Positions 59,750 to 64,000 of a DNA stretch of 64,000 bases are shown piece by piece. The stretch's first letter is position 1. The number at the start of each line of letters is the position of its first letter. Under the pieces are notes generated by a model. The model ran no database searches and was not told where the DNA came from. It was given only the letters and a program-made list of their open reading frames with translations. Position numbers and translations under genes: made by a program. The stretch lies in the NCBI RefSeq assembly GCF_024970185.1, contig NZ_CP103965.1, positions 5,041,001-5,105,000 on the forward strand, written 5' to 3'. Source of the stretch: Pseudomonas sp. N3-W. GTDB taxonomy: Bacteria > Pseudomonadota > Gammaproteobacteria > Pseudomonadales > Pseudomonadaceae.

Positions 59750-61441
59750 TTACTTCTTCAGGCCCAGCTTCTTCAGTTCTTCATCACGCAGTTCGCGGCG
59801 CAGGATCTTGCCGACGTTGGTGGTCGGCAGCGCATCGCGGAATTCCACCGAGCGCGGGACTTTGTAGCCGGTGACATTGGCGCGCATGTGCTCCATCACC
59901 TTCTCCTTGGTCAGGGTCACGCCTGGCTTGGCAACGATGAAGATCTTGATCGCCTCGCCCGATTTCTCGTCCGGCACACCGATAGCGGCACATTGCAGCA
60001 CGCCCGGCAGGGTCGCCAGCACGTCTTCCAGTTCGTTCGGGTAGACGTTGAAACCCGACACCAGAATCATGTCTTTCTTGCGATCGACAATGCGCATGTA
60101 ACCGTCAGGCTGGATCAGCGCGATGTCGCCGGTCTTCAACCAGCCTTCGCTGTCGAGCATTTCATCGGTGGCTTCCTGACGCTGCCAGTAGCCCTTCATC
60201 ACCTGCGGGCCTTTGACGCACAGCTCGCCGATTTCGCCCAGCGGCTGCTCGACACCGGCGTCGTCGATGACTTTGCACTGGGTCGATGGCACCGGAATGC
60301 CAATGGTACCGACCTGGATGTTCTGGATCGGGTTGACCGTGGCCACCGGGCTGGTTTCGGTCATGCCATAGCCTTCGCAGATCGCGCAGCCGGTGACCGT
60401 TTTCCAGCGCTCGGCGGCGGCCAGTTGCAGGGCCATGCCACCGGACAGGGTGACTTTCAGGTTCGAGAAGTCCAGCTTGCGGAAGCCCTCGTTGTTGCAC
60501 AGGGCCACGAACAAGGTATTGAGGCCGACAAAACCGCTGAACTTCCACTTCGACAGTTCCTTGACCATTGCCGGCAAGTCACGCGGGTTGCTGATCAGGA
60601 TGTTGTGGTTGCCGATCAGCATCATTGCCATGCAATGAAAGGTGAAGGCATAGATGTGGTACAGCGGCAGCGGGGTGATCAGGATCTCGCAACCTTCGTT
60701 GAGGTTGGAGCCCATCAGCGCCTTGCACTGCAACATGTTGGCCACCAGGTTGCGGTGGGTCAGCATGGCGCCTTTGGCCACACCGGTGGTACCACCGGTG
60801 TATTGCAGTACGGCGACGTCACCGCTGGCCGGGTTGGCTTCAGCCACTGGCTGGCCATGGCCCTTGCTCAATACGTCGTTGAACTTGACGGCCTTGGGCA
60901 AGTGATACGCCGGGACCATCTTCTTCACGTACTTGATGACGCTGTTGATCAGCAGACGCTTGAGCGGCGGCAGCAGGTCGGCCACTTCGGTGACGATCAC
61001 GTGCTTGACGCCGGTTTTCGGCACCACGATCTCGGCCAGATGTGCCATGTTGGCAAGGCACACCAGGGCTTTGGCACCAGAGTCGTTGAACTGGTGTTCC
61101 ATTTCCCGCGCGGTGTACAGCGGGTTGGTGTTGACCACGATCAGCCCGGCGCGGATGGCACCGAAGACGGCGACCGGGTACTGCAGGACGTTGGGCAGTT
61201 GCACGGCGATTCGATCACCGGGCTGCAAGTCGGTATGCTGTTGCAGATAAGCGGCAAAGGCGCCGGACAATTCGTACAGTTCACCATAGGTGATTGTCTT
61301 GCCCAGGTTGCTGAAAGCCGGCTTGTCGGCGAAGCGTTGGCAGGATTGCTTCAACACTGCCTGAATATTCGGATACTCGTCTGGATTGATGTCGGCAGCA
61401 ATCCCGGCAGGGTACTTATCCTTCCAAAAGTCTTCGATCAT
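59750..61441 (-). CDS. fadD1: Long-chain fatty acid-CoA ligase (FadD1)
   Basis: A 563-residue AMP-forming ligase that activates fatty acids to acyl-CoA, starting beta-oxidation. The start MIEDFWKDKYPAGIAADINP and the P-loop YTGGTTGVAKGAML (near residue 213) are typical, and the FACS segment DGYMRIVDRKKDMILVSGFN and C-terminal GKILRRELRDEEL complete the fold. It works at the inner membrane. It is the P. aeruginosa FadD1 equivalent, 353 bases after fadD2, so the two are separately expressed paralogs. Confidence 0.95.
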   Translation of the reverse strand: MIEDFWKDKYPAGIAADINPDEYPNIQAVLKQSCQRFADKPAFSNLGKTITYGELYELSGAFAAYLQQHTDLQPGDRIAVQLPNVLQYPVAVFGAIRAGLIVVNTNPLYTAREMEHQFNDSGAKALVCLANMAHLAEIVVPKTGVKHVIVTEVADLLPPLKRLLINSVIKYVKKMVPAYHLPKAVKFNDVLSKGHGQPVAEANPASGDVAVLQYTGGTTGVAKGAMLTHRNLVANMLQCKALMGSNLNEGCEILITPLPLYHIYAFTFHCMAMMLIGNHNILISNPRDLPAMVKELSKWKFSGFVGLNTLFVALCNNEGFRKLDFSNLKVTLSGGMALQLAAAERWKTVTGCAICEGYGMTETSPVATVNPIQNIQVGTIGIPVPSTQCKVIDDAGVEQPLGEIGELCVKGPQVMKGYWQRQEATDEMLDSEGWLKTGDIALIQPDGYMRIVDRKKDMILVSGFNVYPNELEDVLATLPGVLQCAAIGVPDEKSGEAIKIFIVAKPGVTLTKEKVMEHMRANVTGYKVPRSVEFRDALPTTNVGKILRRELRDEELKKLGLKK

Positions 61442-61794
61442 GGAAGCCCACTCCTCAGCAACGCGAATTCATCACCGCATTTGATGCGATTATTATTGGT
61501 GTGTGTTTTTTATTGGTGAGTCTGGCTTTTACATAGGCCGAGAGGTCACAAAGCGCGCCGAGAGTAGCAGCTTTGCCAAGGGCCGACTAGAGCCAAAAGC
61601 AGGCTCTACGGTCACTTTAATGACTCAAGACTGAGCAGTGGTTCTTTTTAGAGCAAAAATTCTATAACACCTTGAAAGCCCCTGAAACCGGGGCTTCAGG
61701 CAAAAAAATCGCGAGCGGGCTCGCTCCCACAGGACCACCGATAACCTGTGGGAGCGAGCCCGCTCGCGATTGCGCGAAGCGCAGCTTCATAGCG
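61442..61794. other. Intergenic region between fadD1 and fadD2
   Basis: Holds the fadD1 promoter near 61485-61520 (AT-rich, TATTATTGG-like words), a hairpin GCCCC / GGGGC near 61678-61694 that may help end fadD2, and a long REP inverted repeat at 61707-61771. No gene is seen. Confidence 0.5.
61707..61771. repeat. 27-bp perfect REP inverted repeat
   Basis: Arms 61707-61733 and 61745-61771 (start AATCGCGAGCGGGCTCGCTC, end CACAGG) are exact reverse complements over 27 bases, with an 11-base loop. It is the most perfect REP pair of the window, so probably a recent insertion. Confidence 0.95.
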
Positions 61795-63483
61795 TCAGGC
61801 GATATCGCGTAACTCGCGCCGCAGAATCTTGCCCACCGCCGTCATCGGCAACGACTCACGCAACACAATGTGCTTGGGGACTTTGTACGCCGTGAAGTTC
61901 TCCTTGCAGTACGCCTTCAGCTCTTCAAGACTGACCCCTGATTCGCGCGCCACCACGAACAGTTTCACCGCCTCCCCGGAACGCTCGTCCGGCACGCCGA
62001 TCACCGCGCAGTTGGCAACTTTCGGGTGGGCCATCACCACGTCTTCGATCTCGTTGGGGTACACGTTGAAACCCGAGACGATGATCATGTCCTTCTTGCG
62101 ATCAACAATGCGCACGAACCCGTCCGGATCGATCACTGCAATGTCACCGGACTTGAACCAGCCCTCGGCATCCAGCACCTCGGCGGTCGCCTCGGGTTTG
62201 TGCCAATAGCCCTTCATGATCTGCGGGCCCTTGATGCACAACTCGCCCCGCTCACCCAACGGTTGCTCGACGCCTTCCTCGTTGATGATCTTCAGCGTGG
62301 TGCCCGGCACCGGCATGCCGACAGTGCCCAGGCGTGATTTGCCGCCATACGGGTTGGTGCAGGCCACTGGCGAGGTTTCGGTCAGGCCGTAACCCTCGGT
62401 GATGCGGCAACCGGTCAATTGCTCCCAACGCTCGGCAGTGGCCTTCACCAGCGCGGTGCCGCCGGAGTTGGTGAGTTTGAGGCTGGAAAAATCCAGGGTC
62501 TTGAAGTCAGGATGCTCCATCAGCGCCACGAACAGCGTGTTGAGCCCCAGCAACGCCGAGAAACGCCAGTTCTTCAGCTCCTTGATGAAGCCCTTGATGT
62601 CCCGTGGATTGGTGATCAGCACGTTGTGGTTGCCGGTCACCATCATGCACATGCAGTTCGCCGTGAACGCATAGATGTGGTAGAGCGGCAGCGGCGCGAT
62701 CATCACCTCCTGCCCTTCACGCAACAACGGCTGGCCGTCATCACCGAACTGCCCCAGACACGCCCGCGCCTGCTGCATGTTGGCCACCAGGTTGCCGTGG
62801 GTCAGCATCGCGCCCTTGGCCAGGCCCGTGGTGCCGCCGGTGTATTGCAGCACGGCGATGTCATCGAGGCTGACTTTCAGCGGCTTGATGCCCAGGCCGC
62901 GGCCCAGACGCAGCGCGCTCTTGAAGGAAATGGCCTGGGGCAGCGAATACTCCGGGACCATTTTCTTGACCTTGCTGACCACGGTGTTGATCAGCCAGCC
63001 CTTGGCGGCGGGCATCAGGTCGCCCATCTTCGCTTCAATCAAATACTGGATGTCGGTGTCGGCCAGCACTTCCTGGACCTTGGACCCGAACATGTTCAGG
63101 TAGACCAGCGCCCGGGCACCGGAATCCTTGAACTGATGACGCATCTCCCGCGGGGTGTACAGCGGGTTGGTATTGACCACGATCAGCCCGGCGCGCAACG
63201 CGCCGAATACGGCAATCGGGTAATGCAGCACGTTGGGCATCTGCACCGCGATGCGATCCCCCGGCACCAGATCGGTGTGGGCTTGCAGGTAGCCAGCGAA
63301 GGCGGCGCTGTGGCGTTCGAGTTCGGCGTAGGTCAGGGTCACGCCCATGTTGCTGAACGCAGGGCGATCGGCGAACTTTTTGCAGGAACGCTCGAACACC
63401 TCGATCACCGACTTGTACGCCCCCATGTCGATCTCCAGGGGCACGCCGGCCGGGCGTTTGTCATTCCAGAAATCAGGTTGCAT
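61795..63483 (-). CDS. fadD2: Long-chain fatty acid-CoA ligase (FadD2)
   Basis: A 562-residue paralog of fadD1. It starts MQPDFWNDKRPAGVPLEIDM and has the P-loop YTGGTTGLAKGAML, the FACS segment DGFVRIVDRKKDMIIVSGFN and the C-terminal GKILRRELRDIA. FadD1 and FadD2 of P. aeruginosa differ in chain-length preference. It is divergent from the lysophospholipase-like gene, as in P. aeruginosa, where all three work in fatty acid or phospholipid use. Confidence 0.95.
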   Translation of the reverse strand: MQPDFWNDKRPAGVPLEIDMGAYKSVIEVFERSCKKFADRPAFSNMGVTLTYAELERHSAAFAGYLQAHTDLVPGDRIAVQMPNVLHYPIAVFGALRAGLIVVNTNPLYTPREMRHQFKDSGARALVYLNMFGSKVQEVLADTDIQYLIEAKMGDLMPAAKGWLINTVVSKVKKMVPEYSLPQAISFKSALRLGRGLGIKPLKVSLDDIAVLQYTGGTTGLAKGAMLTHGNLVANMQQARACLGQFGDDGQPLLREGQEVMIAPLPLYHIYAFTANCMCMMVTGNHNVLITNPRDIKGFIKELKNWRFSALLGLNTLFVALMEHPDFKTLDFSSLKLTNSGGTALVKATAERWEQLTGCRITEGYGLTETSPVACTNPYGGKSRLGTVGMPVPGTTLKIINEEGVEQPLGERGELCIKGPQIMKGYWHKPEATAEVLDAEGWFKSGDIAVIDPDGFVRIVDRKKDMIIVSGFNVYPNEIEDVVMAHPKVANCAVIGVPDERSGEAVKLFVVARESGVSLEELKAYCKENFTAYKVPKHIVLRESLPMTAVGKILRRELRDIA

Positions 63484-63712
63484 TGTTCTTGTCCTCTTTA
63501 CCTGAATCTATCCGGGCCACTTTCTGTCATTTCTGAAAAAACCAGAAAGCGAAAAGCGGAGCTCCACCGACACTAGCAGTTATGGCCAATCAGGCAAATA
63601 CGCCAAACGGCGTCATAGATCGTGTGAATCTTCTGGCCGTGCCGTGGCCTGATCGGACGCCGGGCAATGGATGCGCTATACAATGCAACCGACTCTGCGC
63701 AAAGGAATCGCC
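63484..63712. other. Divergent promoter region fadD2 / hydrolase
   Basis: Contains both promoters. I see no PsrA-like GAAAC-N4-GTTTC site in it by eye. An AAAGGAA ribosome site lies just before the hydrolase ATG at 63713. Confidence 0.4.
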
Positions 63713-64000
63713 ATGATCCACGACACGTTCTGGCTGACAGCCAGTGACCATAGCCGCCTCTTCGTCAACCAGTGGCTGCCCGACGGACCGCTCAAGGCCG
63801 TTGTCCTGCTGGCCCACGGCATGGCGGAACACAGCGGTCGCTACGCTCGATTGGCGCAGCAGTTCTGTGATCAGGGCTACGGCGTCTATGCGCCGGACTT
63901 GCGCGGACATGGCAAAACTGCCGAAAACGGCACACTCGGCCATTTTGCCGACGATGATGGCTGGTGCAAGGTGGTCGGCGACCTCGCCAGCCTCAATCAA
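63713..64000 (+). CDS. Alpha/beta hydrolase, lysophospholipase-like (cut by the window end)
   Basis: The first 96 codons of a serine hydrolase of the S33/monoacylglycerol lipase type; it continues beyond the window, so the Ser and later triad residues are not seen. Visible are the oxyanion segment VLLAHGMAEHSGRYARLAQQ and the YGVYAPDLRGHGKTAENGTL segment before the nucleophile elbow. It would split lipid esters, giving fatty acids for FadD. It is divergent from fadD2. Confidence 0.9.
   Translation, partial: MIHDTFWLTASDHSRLFVNQWLPDGPLKAVVLLAHGMAEHSGRYARLAQQFCDQGYGVYAPDLRGHGKTAENGTLGHFADDDGWCKVVGDLASLNQ

Noticed and set aside
1..64000. CRISPR array, tRNA, rRNA, insertion sequence or prophage
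   Set aside because: The only regular repeats are REP palindromes; no equal-length repeat-spacer pattern, cloverleaf, transposase or phage structural gene was seen.

Overview
The window is chromosomal DNA of a Pseudomonas, most likely the P. fluorescens group. The evidence is high GC, the tandem fadD1/fadD2 pair next to an alpha/beta hydrolase (the PA3299-PA3301 arrangement of P. aeruginosa), a 416-residue Pseudomonas-type NrdB, a DUF2790 protein, a chemotaxis receptor next to a PiT phosphate transporter, and many copies of a fluorescens-type REP palindrome built on GTGGGAGCGAGC / GCTCGCTCCCAC. I see no rRNA, tRNA, CRISPR array, insertion sequence or prophage.

Layout: 0.5-5.2 kb holds acs (acetyl-CoA synthetase), a small DUF2790 secreted protein and an nrdB without nrdA beside it. 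5.2-8.5 kb is a small accessory patch: an McrA-like HNH nuclease of visibly lower GC, a possible zinc-finger protein of unknown function, and two small minus-strand genes (one DUF6933). 8.5-14.6 kb holds a TSUP exporter with an AraC regulator, an exported amidase, two small HTH proteins behind a LexA-type SOS box, and a metallo-beta-lactamase-fold hydrolase divergent from a TetR regulator with a clear operator. 14.7-18.1 kb is signalling: a MASE2-GGDEF diguanylate cyclase and a soluble PAS-PAS-MCP protein like BdlA. 18-25 kb holds LysR with a CTP-synthase-like amidotransferase, glpQ with an AraC regulator, a sterol-desaturase-family enzyme, a PepSY protein and a GAF histidine kinase. 25-31.3 kb holds a transmembrane MCP and a PiT transporter with a possible Pho box between them, then a two-gene operon of a 2-oxoglutarate oxygenase-like protein and a TylF-type methyltransferase.

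31.4-37 kb holds LysR/SDR and LysR/PACE divergent pairs and an ECF42-type sigma operon (YCII-DGPF protein, SRPBCC protein, sigma). 37-40.6 kb holds two GNATs, a truncated nucleotidyltransferase remnant, a 36-residue membrane peptide, a GyrI-like protein and an AlaC-type aminotransferase. 40.7-43.9 kb is the gluconate module gntK-gntP with divergent gntR and two matching operators. 44-51.8 kb holds a second LysR/PACE pair, two GSTs, a uronate-dehydrogenase-like enzyme, an MFS transporter and a second BdlA-like receptor. 52-55.4 kb is an unusual minus-strand run: desaturase, PhnD-like binding protein, ECF sigma factor, ProX-like binding protein. 55.5-59.6 kb holds small proteins, an exported SAM methyltransferase, peptide deformylase, YihY and CsbD. 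59.7-64 kb is fadD1, fadD2 and the start of a lysophospholipase-like gene.

Regulator-target divergent pairs dominate (AraC/TSUP, TetR/MBL, LysR/amidotransferase, LysR/SDR, LysR/PACE twice, GntR/gntK), and several carry recognisable operator candidates. The best candidates for undescribed biology are the ECF sigma-binding protein-desaturase cluster, the SOS-box small-HTH pair, the oxygenase-methyltransferase operon and the HNH patch; none can be proved from sequence reading alone.
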